This document shows positions 1 through 10,618 of a DNA stretch of 64,000 nt, one piece after another. Numbering within the stretch: position 1 is the stretch's first letter; each line of letters opens with the position of its first letter. The stretch lies in the NCBI RefSeq assembly GCF_000340215.1, contig NW_006921532.1, positions 2,335,337 to 2,399,336 on the forward strand, in the 5' to 3' direction. Below the pieces are notes generated by a model. It ran no database searches, was not told the origin of the DNA, and saw nothing but the letters and a program-made list of their open reading frames with translations. The position numbers and the translations under genes are program-made. The DNA is from Pseudocercospora fijiensis CIRAD86. Its lineage: Eukaryota; Ascomycota; Dothideomycetes; Mycosphaerellales; Mycosphaerellaceae.

Positions 1-1565
1 TAAGCACTATCCGAACGAGGCAGCGAATCCCGAAACAGTCTACCCGGTTAATAGGGGAACTGTCTAGGCATCCGACCTATAATCTAGAAATTGCTATCGT
101 ATAGATAGTCTTAGCAAACTAAGCAAGGCCGATAGGTAATTAGTCTATCTCCTCCTTAGGCGGGGCTTATCTCGAGCAAGCGGTACTAAATAGGTCTTCG
201 ACCTAGAGCCGAGTCCTTAGAAGCTAGCTATAGTTATAGACTAGGCCCTAAGCTATAATAGTCCTAAGGGTTTATAGCTTTTCGGGGTTAAAGCGATGCC
301 CTCGTTAAGAGGTTTCTCTACTTGTCGTAACGGCCCCTTAAGATACTTCGGTATCGTCCGTATCGTAGGCTCTTATCGTACCCTCGCTTCGGTTATAGCT
401 ATTCGTGCCTAGAGACTACCTTTAATATACCCGAACCTGTTAAATATAAAGAGATAGCCCTACCTTCGGCTCTAATAAAGGACGGAAACTAATACTACTA
501 CTACTACTTATAGCAATAGTATAGGCTACCGAGGGTAATATAACCTATAGCAATATAGGCAGCTATATTTAGCAAGATAGGATAACGAGACTATCGCTTA
601 GGCTAATAACTAGAGCCCTACAACATAGGCATTATAGAAGTATAACATAAACAATGTGCTATACGAGGTTGATGCTCTATCTATAATATAGAAGGAGGCC
701 TCTTATATAGGCTTAAAACTAGCCTATAAGTATAGGGCCGGTTACTAGCTAATAATATATAAGCTATATTCTAGTCGTATTAGTCTATTAGGTACTCGAG
801 AACGACCTTTAAGCTATTACTAGCACCTCGTACGTCCTACTAACTATTAGCTTCTATTATCGACTAGGCCTCTACTATCGACTCGAGAGGCAACCCTACT
901 AAACTTACTATATAATCTATCGAATAGTAGTATAGCGAGCCTACCTCGGTAGAAGCGTTAGGCGACGACGAAGCGACCTTATATATATACGGGTCTTTAT
1001 AGTTCTTCGAGCGATATATAGCAATTACTATATACGAGGCCTCGTACCTATTCTTATAATACTCTACCTTCCGAATACTATCTAGCAACTCGCGCGGCCG
1101 ATTCGAATCTAACCGACAACGATAATAGTATATTATCCGCTATATTAATCTATCCTTGTATCTGTCCTACGCCTTCTAGTACTAGAAGTTACTAGTAAAT
1201 AGCTATATCTTATTAAATTTGTCTATAGCTAAGAATAGGCTATTTTTAGGTAGATTAAAGAGCTGTAAACGCAGTAATATATCGAGACAAGAGGGGATTA
1301 AATAAGCTATTATAATAAAGAAAGAGCGTAGAAATTAGCCTACCTATATGCCTTAAACAATACCTTATATATAGCTATATAGCTAATTTTTCGTCGATAT
1401 AACGACTTTCTACTATAATATAAAGTCGCCGACTAATGGATCCCCGGCATGCCCGATTTGGCTAGCAAAAATGGCTATATCTCGATTCATTAATCGACTC
1501 CACTACCACCGAGTATGTCCGTAAATGTAAGCAATCCACCACAACCCTTGCACGCTAAAAACCTG
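1..1565. repeat. RIP-degraded dispersed repeat, copy 1 (truncated by window edge)
   Basis: The stretch is dominated by TA-rich words such as CTATA and TATAG and is poor in CA/TG, with stops in every frame. This is what RIP does to repeated DNA in Pezizomycotina. The longest open stretch, on the minus strand at 864-1088, is short and I do not recognise it. The last ~130 bases (1430-1562) align with 53185-53310 in the same orientation, sharing GCTATATCTCGAT, CCGAGTAT and an ACGCTAAA ending, so both are copies of one repeat family with a common 3' end. The element class is not determined, and the left end lies outside the window. Confidence 0.75.
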
Positions 1566-2052
1566 CTACAACCAACACCATCTCCACCGACCACCGACAC
1601 GCGCCCGCTCTTCTTGTTGCCTCCTCACAGCCTGCCTTCCTCACCTCCTGCGTCCACCGCCTGCCATATCTCGCACGTCCTGCGCTACTCGCTGCTTCAA
1701 CATCACTGCCCCGGGTGCCCCCCAATTACCATTGTGAGATGAACCCTGACGACCGCCGCGCCTACATCACCGCCGCATCCTGTCACTCTTGTTGCTGACT
1801 TGTCGCAAGTCTTCGAGCCTACGCCGACGCCTACGCCTGCACCTGGCACCTCCTTCTGTGACCTCATCCCAGCATCCAACTTCTCGCCACACCCAATCAC
1901 GCGCACAATGATGGCCTCGACATTATAGCACCGGCGGCCCACTTGGGTCATCGTTAATCCTTCTACCGGAACAGCAGTATCAGTCGCAGCACCACGCCAC
2001 CGACACATTCACCCCATTTCTTCCCCTCCTCCTCACCACCTCCACCGCCGCC
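1566..2052. other. Upstream region of the acidic-protein gene
   Basis: This is a C-rich, pyrimidine-tract sequence between the repeat end and the ATG at 2053, typical of a fungal promoter and 5' UTR. Short ORFs here do not look coding. No specific regulatory site was recognised. Confidence 0.5.
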
Positions 2053-4440
2053 ATGCATCCGAGAAACACAGCCCAGCCGTCCATGCCGACCGCGACTACT
2101 GGCATGCATGAGTCCGAAGACTTACTCGCCGAAGTCGACGAACCGCCCGACGAAAAACAACACCCGTCTACCACTACCTGCGCCCCGCCAAACTTGCCAT
2201 CTTTGACTTCTTTCGCCAAAGCCGACCCTCGAATGTACGAGCGAAGAGAGTCGCTCCTGACGCGACAACTGCACTCCGAAACAGAACACACTGACGAGGA
2301 AGGTGACTCTCGTGTGCCACCCCGCGCCCAGAGCACTCAATCGACCTGGAGTAACCCAAGCGTCGCCTCCACTGCGGAACTCACCAGCGATGATGGTCAT
2401 AGTCTGGCCAGTCCCGCCATTTCACCACCACTTCCGCCAACTACCATCATGTCATCCATCCCCATTCCCGAGAAGGCATTGACCAAGGAACCGCACATTG
2501 TCGGTCAGGACGAGAAGCCTGCACATGGAGCCTCTGAAAAGACGGTCGAGGCAGGCTTAGGCAGGAAGCGATGCATATCGTTCGCATGCGGTGGCAAGAA
2601 GATCGAGAGGCCTCCAACATCACAGCCAAAGGAGACTCCCAAGACAGCAGAGCCGTTGCCATCTTCGGCCTGCCCGCCAAAGCGAAAATGTGCTTTGAAG
2701 TTCATCTGTCCCACTCGATCCGCAGCAGAGAGCACACCACCAATGGAGAGGACAAGCTCCGGAAGACGCATCGTCAGTCCTCCGCCTCCGGAGCGGAGAT
2801 CTGCGAAGTCTGAATCAAATTCCCATCGCGGCTCTGATTCCACTGTCACCCATGCTTCACCAAAGAGCTCCCGCAAAAGTCCCGTCATTGTCGAGACTGC
2901 TTCCGCGCCCACTGCAACCCCTTCTGCAAATGCGCATCAGCGCAAAGTGTCCGACGATGAGTCGGATGCCAGCACAGAAGCAATTCGATTCCACGAGTTC
3001 GCTTCTAGTGATGACGAGCCGGAAGAATGGGTGCAGGAGTCTACTTGTCATCGCAGCCGCTTGACGGTCAGCGACACTCTCAAGAAAGAGACCTACATCC
3101 GCAAAGCGTGCGAGGAAGTCGAGGAAGAAGCTGTCGAGGAAGAAGAGGACGAGGATGATCTCGATGCGGAAGCGCTCAACGAGGACGATGATGACGATGA
3201 TGACCTCGAAGCCGAAGACGAGGACGAGGACGAAGAGGAGGAGTCTGACGATGGCTTCCGTACCGATGATGAAGATGGCTTTGCCGAATCCGATTCTGAA
3301 GGTGAAGCGAGCGACGACGAGTGGTGGAGACCTAGTGCCGCTGCATCGACGGCCGCGACTTCAATGGATCGCCTCGACCTCGCGGCCAATGCCAAACACC
3401 AAGACACCGCGCTGTCTTCTTCGGTGGGCTCTGCAACTTCAAGCCACCTCTCGCCAAGAACTTCGCTCAGAAAGGCTCGTCGCAAGAACCATGCTCACGG
3501 GGTACCTATCCATCCTAGGGCTGAGCCAGTCGATCTTCCAGATTCCACCGACTTTGTGTGTGGCACTCTCGACGAAGACAGACCTATTGAGCAAGCCTTC
3601 ATCAACCACCGCAAGCAGCGTGAGGCGGCGAAGCATAAAGCACGACCGCAAGACATTGACCCAACTTTCCCTACCTCGGATCCCGAACTGGATGAAGAGG
3701 ACGATGAGGATCTCGTCGACCCGGAAGAGAGCGACTGCGAAAGTCTGATGCACGGCAAGCTCGATGATCTGGACGGCGACACCACGCTCCGACGTCGACC
3801 ATCGCATAGTGCACGCAACAAGACGAACGTGCACAGATCCCCACCACCTCCAGCTCGCCACAGGTCTCCCGCTCCGTCTGCTTTGAAGCGGGTGCCGGCC
3901 AGCGCTCGGTCACCTCCGCCTCCTACCACTAGACGCAGCACTGCTCGATCTCCACCACCTCGCAAACTCTTTGGTGGTCACTCTCCAAAACGAAGCCGAT
4001 CACCACCAGCACCGCTCACCATGATGACGTCGCCCCCAAACACAAGGCGAGCATCGCCAAACTTCCACGCCGATGCTGCTGCAAACGTGCTGGCCAGCCG
4101 CCCACAGCTCACCCACACCTCATCACTTCCTCGCGGCGGCGGCTTTTATCTTGGTAAGCCCAACGGTTTCCGCATCGACGACGGAGAAGACGACGAGCCG
4201 GCCGATCACGCTAATACCGGCGACTACCATAAGCGTGGCGCCATTGACATCTACAAAGGCCTGGAGAAGAAGCGTCAACGACGCAAAGAGAAGATGCTTC
4301 AAAAGGCCTGCGCGAAAGCAGCTGCCAAGGGCGAGAAGAACTACCGAGTCAAGCCTGGCAGAGGAGCTGAACGCATGCGCGAGCTGGGCCTTGAGCTTCA
4401 GCGATACCGCGGCAAAGGAGAGCATATTCTCTCCATGTAA
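2053..4440 (+). CDS. Acidic low-complexity fungal protein (DUF2457-like)
   Basis: Single-exon gene of 795 aa. The N-terminal third is Ser/Pro/Thr-rich. Residues ~315-430 form a highly acidic block introduced by HEFASSDDEPEEW and followed by long Asp/Glu runs ending near DDEWWRP. This arrangement resembles the fungal family DUF2457 as I remember it. Residues ~590-660 carry Arg-Ser-Pro repeats (RSPPPP-type), and the C-terminus is basic with a helical KKRQRRKEKMLQKACAKAA segment and a GLELQRYRGKGEHILSM ending. The acid block plus basic tail suggests a nuclear, RNA- or chromatin-associated role, but that is inference and no catalytic motif is visible. The ATG at 2053 is the first in frame. Dense antisense ORFs over the acidic block are codon shadows. 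Confidence 0.85.
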   Translation: MHPRNTAQPSMPTATTGMHESEDLLAEVDEPPDEKQHPSTTTCAPPNLPSLTSFAKADPRMYERRESLLTRQLHSETEHTDEEGDSRVPPRAQSTQSTWSNPSVASTAELTSDDGHSLASPAISPPLPPTTIMSSIPIPEKALTKEPHIVGQDEKPAHGASEKTVEAGLGRKRCISFACGGKKIERPPTSQPKETPKTAEPLPSSACPPKRKCALKFICPTRSAAESTPPMERTSSGRRIVSPPPPERRSAKSESNSHRGSDSTVTHASPKSSRKSPVIVETASAPTATPSANAHQRKVSDDESDASTEAIRFHEFASSDDEPEEWVQESTCHRSRLTVSDTLKKETYIRKACEEVEEEAVEEEEDEDDLDAEALNEDDDDDDDLEAEDEDEDEEEESDDGFRTDDEDGFAESDSEGEASDDEWWRPSAAASTAATSMDRLDLAANAKHQDTALSSSVGSATSSHLSPRTSLRKARRKNHAHGVPIHPRAEPVDLPDSTDFVCGTLDEDRPIEQAFINHRKQREAAKHKARPQDIDPTFPTSDPELDEEDDEDLVDPEESDCESLMHGKLDDLDGDTTLRRRPSHSARNKTNVHRSPPPPARHRSPAPSALKRVPASARSPPPPTTRRSTARSPPPRKLFGGHSPKRSRSPPAPLTMMTSPPNTRRASPNFHADAAANVLASRPQLTHTSSLPRGGGFYLGKPNGFRIDDGEDDEPADHANTGDYHKRGAIDIYKGLEKKRQRRKEKMLQKACAKAAAKGEKNYRVKPGRGAERMRELGLELQRYRGKGEHILSM

Positions 4441-5656
4441 CTGCCACTACCGTCATCACCTTTTACCATTCTGTGCGAAGAGCACAGCGCCGCCGGCACT
4501 GTTTCGGCACTTTAACGGGCTTTCAGCAGTCTCCGTGATGACTCATGAGAAAGCCTGTCTGGTCGCTGCGCTCGCTACTACATTTTCAATTACAAGCTAC
4601 TTTGTTATTTCGGCATGAAGCATCTGAGCGTTTTTGCTCAATGGCATTGGATTTCTGATTCATGCATTATACCAGTAACGCAAACGGCACGGCAATACGA
4701 ATGAGCGTTCTAGCATCCGATCTGAATTGAGACGGCAGAGTGACGATACCAATGAGAGAGCACACTACTGAGAAGGAAAGAGAGAATCAATCATGCTAAG
4801 GCCTGCTACAGCTTTGCTTTGGGGCGTTTGATGGATTTCACTTGGGTTGTGCTTGGTTTTTCTTTTTCCTGTAAATATGATGTTACTGAGGCAGGCGACT
4901 TGTCTCGCTTCATTGAATCAATCACTTCACGCGCCTCAGAATTTTATCTCCGCTTGTTTCAATCAACTTCTCCCAATCTCAACTCCTGATATTGTATTGA
5001 TGCACTTCCTATTTGGAATGTCGCAGCCTGGTCCTGGGCTGACCAAGACGGATGAAGTCAACCTTGATGCGTCTTTGTGACATACCAAGAGTCTTGGTCC
5101 TTGGCATGCGTGCGTGTTTGCTTGGCTGTACTGTACACGTACGTACTGTACTGTACCTTTGATGCGTGCGTGTATCTGTGGCTATGTCGGATTTCCGAAT
5201 ACTGATGAGCGTGAACGCAGTGACAATATATGTACAGTAAGTTTTGTCGACCTGCCGGATGAAGTGAGATGTGTGATGAGAACAAGGTAAGTAGCTCGTC
5301 AGTAGTTACGGCGTATGATGCTAATGTACTGTCTGCCCTCTGAGATGCGTGGGTTTGGGAAAAGTATAGAGGGGTATGTATCCATCGTCCATCGTTTTGA
5401 TTCAAGGTCGTACGGACGGACGTCCGTATGCTAATGGTAGGTAGCTTGATCCGGTCTCCGTAGCCAGCTCATTCATGCTCCGGAAGCACGTCGAATGCCA
5501 AAACTCATCTTATTATCAAGAGAGAGAGATAAGCTTAGTATAGATAAACAGACCACCACCAGCATGCAAAAATCAGAGAATTTCCTGCACGTGTTCCTCT
5601 CGCAGTTTGCCCGAATCATGCTACACCACTTCACCCACCCACCCACCTCCCTTACC
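4441..5656. other. Intergenic region, no gene seen
   Basis: This spacer lies between two convergent genes (acidic protein + and membrane protein -) and should contain both 3' UTRs. Small ORFs such as 5058-5405 have no coding character. A short near-palindromic GTACTGTAC/ACGTACGT tract sits at ~5127-5157. Confidence 0.6.
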
Positions 5657-7172
5657 TCAAATCCTCAAAACATCCCCAACCTCAACCATCAAATTCGGCG
5701 TATAATTCACCCCCTTCCCATCCCACCAAACCCTCAAACTCTTAATCTCTTTCCTCCCAAATTCTTCCTCGTGTTGCACCAACATCCAAACCACCCCACT
5801 CACGTTCGGGGTCGCAATCAGCGCTTCGAAACCTTCGTGTCCCGGTTCAAACATATCTCCAGGCCAAGGTTTTGCTTTGAAGTCGCTGTCGCTTTGCTTG
5901 GACTTTTTTCGCAGGGCTTTGGTGATCATCTCTTGAGTTTTTCGGTTCGTGATGTTGCGGCGGAAAATCCAACGGAGGTTTTGCGGGGATGATGAAGAGA
6001 GGTGGATGTATTCGAGGGAGGTGAGGTCGGACCATTGGCGGAGTTGGACGATGGGGAGGGGTTTGTTTCTAGGTAGGAGGGAGGATGGGTGGTTAGATGG
6101 ATGGATGGATGGATGGTGATGAGGATGGTGAGAGAGAGAGAGAGAGGGAGGGAGAGAAGTTTTACGTACCGAGAATCTTTCCATGGGTTGTGAGAGGCTT
6201 TGCCGTTTGCGATTTGGGATTCGGGACCGTAGTTGTCGTTTGCTAGGATTATGCCGTGGTTGGGATACTGGTGATGGAGAGGGAAATATTTGTAAGTAAG
6301 GACGCGTCAAGAAGATTTTGGAGAGAAGGAGTGCTTACGTAGACATTGACATACTCGCCATTCGTGGCCTGATCAGATTGGTGAGTGAACACATCAAAAG
6401 ATTTCATGCTAAGGTACCTACTCACCGGATAATTTCCCACATCCCTATCATGGTCGAATCGTACTTTGATCCCATTAGACAAGTCCGTTCCAATCATTTT
6501 GATCATTGATTGATAATCTCCACTCGTGACATGAGTATAGTCAACAGTCTCCTGTCTTCTAGTCCAGCCTTGAGCCTCGATGTCGCTATGCTTCGTAAAC
6601 TTTGACACGGCCTTGTCTCCGGCACTCGCAGGATCTTTCATCCAGCAGATAAATTTCCCACCTTTCTTTGTAGCAGCTTTGTAGTCATCTGTCCATGGAG
6701 CTTGACGACTCTCCAAAGAAGAGGCGTTGTGGTACGAGTCGACTATGGGGATGTGGCTGTTGAGGGCATGTTCATGTGCCTGCCTTTCTTCGATGTGATC
6801 GATGGGTGCAAACTTGGATTCAGAGCCGTATGCAGCACTGAGAAATTCCAACTCGGTCTTCGTTCTTGAGCAAGATGTACCAAGACAGCCGCTGCTCAAA
6901 TCTGAAGCCATCTTATACGTTGCCATCCCAGCCACCAGGAGCAATACAATGCATATCGACGGCCTGCCATTGATGGCAAGACGATACCTGGTGCGAGTCA
7001 TATTGCGATTGCTCCTCGATCGAGACTTGTTTTGGTTGGATGCGAGGCCAGAATAGGGTTGTGGTGCACTGAAGTCGCTGGTGCTGTGTGGCTCGAATTT
7101 GTAGGTAGCTGGCTGGACAGGAAAGTGGTTCAAAAGGTTTGCTGGCGCGGGAGTGTTACGGTCATGGTGCAA
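5657..7172 (-). CDS. Fungal type II membrane protein of unknown function (four exons)
   Basis: The model is complement(join(5657..6068,6170..6267,6339..6368,6426..7172)), 428 aa. All junctions are GT..AG and the frame holds across each, including a 30-nt exon 2 encoding ATNGEYVNVY. The ~69 N-terminal residues are hydrophilic and Arg/Ser/Asn-rich. One hydrophobic segment (about 70-88, SICIVLLLVAGM) follows, then a soluble domain with WTDDYKAATKKGGKFICWM and, late, WFRRN/WSDLTSLEYIHL-type text. This suggests a single-pass protein with its C-terminal domain in the secretory lumen or outside. I do not recognise the family. Neighbours give no functional hint: a phosphatase is upstream and the acidic-protein gene converges from the other side. 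Exon structure is well supported; function is unknown. Confidence 0.8.
6097..6152. repeat. GGAT and GA microsatellites inside intron 3
   Basis: A (GGAT)n tract followed by an (AG)n tract lies within the last intron of the membrane-protein gene. On the coding strand these form a pyrimidine-rich stretch ahead of the acceptor. Confidence 0.8.
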
Positions 7173-8025
7173 TCTGAGCTGGCCATGGGATGGCTATTGG
7201 TGATGCGTGATCGCAATGGTCGGTGACGATGTGTTGGTTGCCAACGCGTTGACGTGGTATCATGCTACGGAGATCATGAGCAGTACATTATCATCGCCAC
7301 TCATCACGGGCTCCTCTAATCACAGGAGTAAGTACTGCCTGTCGCTCACTGGCATTATTCATAAATCTTGTGATAACAGTTCCGAGCTCTGAAGAATTAG
7401 AGGAGTCGACAAGACATATACACACCTATCTAGACAATAATCCAGCCTGCGTGGGGGTTGAAAACTAGTAATTACCTTGACGCTTCTATGCTTCTCCAGT
7501 ATTCTTGTCCAAGCGACGCCTACCTTCTGCGTTTCCGCGTTTGAAGGCAGCCGTAAGCACTTTCGTTCATGTTGCTGCTATAAGAGTCAGCTCAGCCAAG
7601 CTAATGTTGTAAAAATCAACCATGCTTGCCTGAGCGCCTTTAGTCATTACACCGTCCCGTGATATCCCTGAAATGAATGCCAGTCTCGCCTGGCCACTCT
7701 GACCTTCAACATTCCTTAGTCAAAATCGCGAAAGCTGTTGCTCCGCGCCACTCATATGCTGCTTGCAGATATGCAAGACTGGTTGCAAGGCTTATCGGGT
7801 ACCTCATGTATTTGAGTTGAGTTGTAACGCCGTCATTGAATCTCCAGCGAACCGTGTCTTCCTTCGAAGCTGGGCATCGACCTGCTATGATCACGTCTCG
7901 TGATGCGTGCAATCCTCTAGCGAGAGACGTCGCTTTTGAGCGTAGCAATTTCTTGCGCTGTTTGCATTCTGTTCCGCGTGTCAAATTTTGCACCTCCATT
8001 GTACCAATATCTCGGCCGTGTACTA
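7173..8025. other. Intergenic region, no gene seen
   Basis: It contains the promoter side of the minus-strand membrane-protein gene and the 3' UTR of the phosphatase gene. ORFs here (7477-7662, 7706-7999) have no recognisable motif or splice partners. Confidence 0.6.
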
Positions 8026-9685
8026 TTAGTAGCTCTGTGGGAACTGGCTGGCCGGTGGACTATTGAGCATGCTGTTGCGCTTGTTACGCCCCTTCTTAAT
8101 GTGATTCTTCAGCGCGCTTGAGTCCAGAGGCTTCAGGAGTTCAAAGGAGCACAGTAACTCGCCGGAAACGCTCATGACAGCGCCCCAATTGTCGAATTCG
8201 CCGCAGTACTGCAAGCATGTTAGTGGTGGCCATCAAACAAGATCCCAAGACACTACTTACGTTTGGTGCTGAGAAGACAGTGACTAAGATTCGCTCATTG
8301 AAGAACTCGTAACCATCCTCAACCACCATGTGCGCTCGGCAGACCAGATCAAAGTCATGCTTCTGCAGGAATTCCATGATGACTTTCTTGCCGAAGCAGT
8401 AACTAACGCCTCTTTCATTGGCTTCCCAGTCGGCCTCCATATCCGCAGGATCGGACCAAAGCAGATCATTAAGCAACCCATAATCGGGAACATCAGTCGG
8501 TCTTGCGATGCCGCGAATGTCGTCCATGTGCGACAGCGATGGTGACAAGCCACCATGGACGCAGAATATCTTGCCAGCCACGATGGCGGCAATTGGCAGT
8601 GTGTTGAATGTATCAACGAAAGTCTTCCACACTTTGACATTGCACCTTCGCTTGCACTCATCGTAGAATCCATAGACTCTTGTGACATTCGCACACTCAT
8701 GATTGCCTCTTAGGAGGAAGAAATTCTCCGGGTATCTGAGCTTATAGCACAGAAGTAGTAGAATGGTCTCCAGACTTTGCTTGCCGCGATCGACGTAGTC
8801 CCCCAGGAAGAGGTAGTTACTGTTAGGAGGAAAGCCGCACATCTCAAACATGCGGATCAGATCGGTATATTGGCCATGAACGTCTCCAACAATCTTTACG
8901 GGTGGCGATAGTTCCAAGAGCGCCGGTTGCGATAGGAAGAGCTCGCGAGCCGCATTACAAATAGCAGTAATTTCAGCATTCTTGAGGCAGACAGTCTTAG
9001 TGACCTTGCCCGCGTAGCCTGCATCCACGAGTCGCTTGATCATATCGTCCAGATCGGAGGCTTTGAGCGCGCCGATGTTCATGTCTCCCGATGCTGAGGG
9101 TGACCGTGACTCTGGATCGGATGCTGCAATTGCGAGTGCGGCAGCCGCGCCCTGCCCGTTAGGCTGGCGCTTCACCAAAATTGACTCCGTGGGCTCTTTA
9201 TTATGCGATTGATGAATGTTTCCCTGAGGAGGTGCATCTGATACAGCGTCTACTTCTCCGCTGCGTTGGGCCTCCTCGATTTCGCCGTGTCCACCTCCAA
9301 CCGAGGCGGACATGGTCGGTGAGGGCGGTGGTTGATTCTCATCTTCGTCCGCTGAACTGCCTCTGCGGGGCGTCTCAGATATAGATGCTGATGCGCGACT
9401 GTGTTTGCCAGAGCGACCCGCAGTGGCTGACTTGACGGACTGCGAATCAGTCTTGTCGAGGCTCGTGTTTGACTCCGCGCCTGCCAAATTGCTGCTGCTC
9501 GCTCGCGGGCTGTCAGTGGAGGTCTTGCCAGGGATCTTGGTGCGTAGAGCACTTCTGAAGGAGCGCGATGACTCTTTCGTGTCGGATTTGCTAAAGGACG
9601 GGTAGGAGTCCAGACTGGGCCCAGTGGGTGTCTCCGAGCCGCTCTTGCCCTTGCCGTCCTTCTCCTTAGACGGCTGGTTTCCCAT
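8026..9685 (-). CDS. PPZ1: Serine/threonine protein phosphatase Ppz type (PP1-like catalytic subunit)
   Basis: The model is complement(join(8026..8208,8261..9685)), 535 aa. A 52-nt GT..AG intron splits SAPN from [10 protein letters not shown], and reading through it would replace the conserved C-terminus. The catalytic domain (~residues 210-510) shows all PPP metal and phosphate motifs: GDVHG (267-271), GDYVDRG (295-301), RGNHE (326-330), HGGLSP and SAPNYCGEFDN. The ~200-residue N-terminal arm is Ser-rich and starts MGNQPSKEK, a good N-myristoylation context. That pairing defines the fungal Ppz branch rather than PP1 itself, which lacks the arm. In yeast, Ppz1 acts at the plasma membrane on potassium uptake and salt tolerance; the same role here is inferred. 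The arm probably controls localisation and activity. Confidence 0.93.
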
Positions 9686-10618
9686 GGCTGCAATGTAATG
9701 CTATGCGCGCAGGAGGCAGAGATATTGTGCTGTGCGGTCGAAGGATAGGTTGCCTGATCTCGGCGATAAGATAAGAATGATGACGAGGTCGGTGGTAGCA
9801 GCGTCGTGTCCCGAGAATGCGCGCGCCGAGCCTCGCAGATGGAGTAGTGCTATGGAGGTCGGAAGAGTCTCGCTAGGTAAGCAAGACAGTGAAGCTGAGC
9901 GGACGCGGTCAAGGTGCCCTTTGCATGGACGTTGTGGTGATGAAAGCCTGCTCCGCCAGTGATGTGACGATGCGCTGGGGGAGGAGACTCGTGTTGCTGC
10001 CGGCGCTCCAGACTGATGGATGGCGGGGCGGAGTGGGGAGGGCGGAGGGCGGAGGGCGGAGGCGGAGGCGGAGGCGGAGGGCGGATGACGCTATGCGGTG
10101 CGCGGTGTTGTTCGTAGCTGCTTCACGACGACCGGGAGGCGAAGGCGAAGGTGAAGGGGCGAGCGGTGGCTGTTGCTGTTCTCCAGCTTTTCGTGGAGGA
10201 GGTATGCACACTAGAACCAGTCATACGCTCAGCCACGCTCTCGTTGACGGTGTTTGCGCCGCCGATAAGCGATCCCACACGAACGAGGCAGATACAAAGG
10301 ACGATATGGTTCGCAATGACTTACGCCCAGCACACGTTTCGACGTTTCGAGGCTCTGTTGTCGATATGTCACGAGGGCGCAGGGATAGACGGAGGACAAG
10401 GCCACCACAACACGGGAGCAGCCGAAGCGAAGCGGAGAAGATCTGGCTACGGGGCAGCATGTGAAGGCCGCTGATCCACAGAACCAGACCACCGCGTTAC
10501 ATGCACGACAGCCCTCTGGCCATGCGCCATGGTCATTGTGACATTGATATATGTACACTTGGTGTACAGCGAACACAAGAAGAGCTTGTATCGACCTGTT
10601 CTGAAGCAGTCCCCGAGC
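9686..10618. other. Promoter side of PPZ1 and 3' flank of COX10
   Basis: This is a GC-rich spacer with a GGAGGC/GGCGGA repeat at ~10036-10083. The plus ORF 9889-10464 owes its length to that repeat and lacks any domain, so I do not call it. No gene seen. Confidence 0.6.

Noticed and set aside
3093..3861. Minus-strand Ser-rich ORFs opposite the acidic protein
   Set aside because: They are the complement of Asp/Glu codon runs (GAG/GAC read as Ser/Leu) and shadows of the plus-strand gene.
9889..10464. 191-aa plus-strand ORF upstream of PPZ1
   Set aside because: It is built on a GGAGGC repeat and GC-rich promoter DNA, with overlapping antisense ORFs of similar length.
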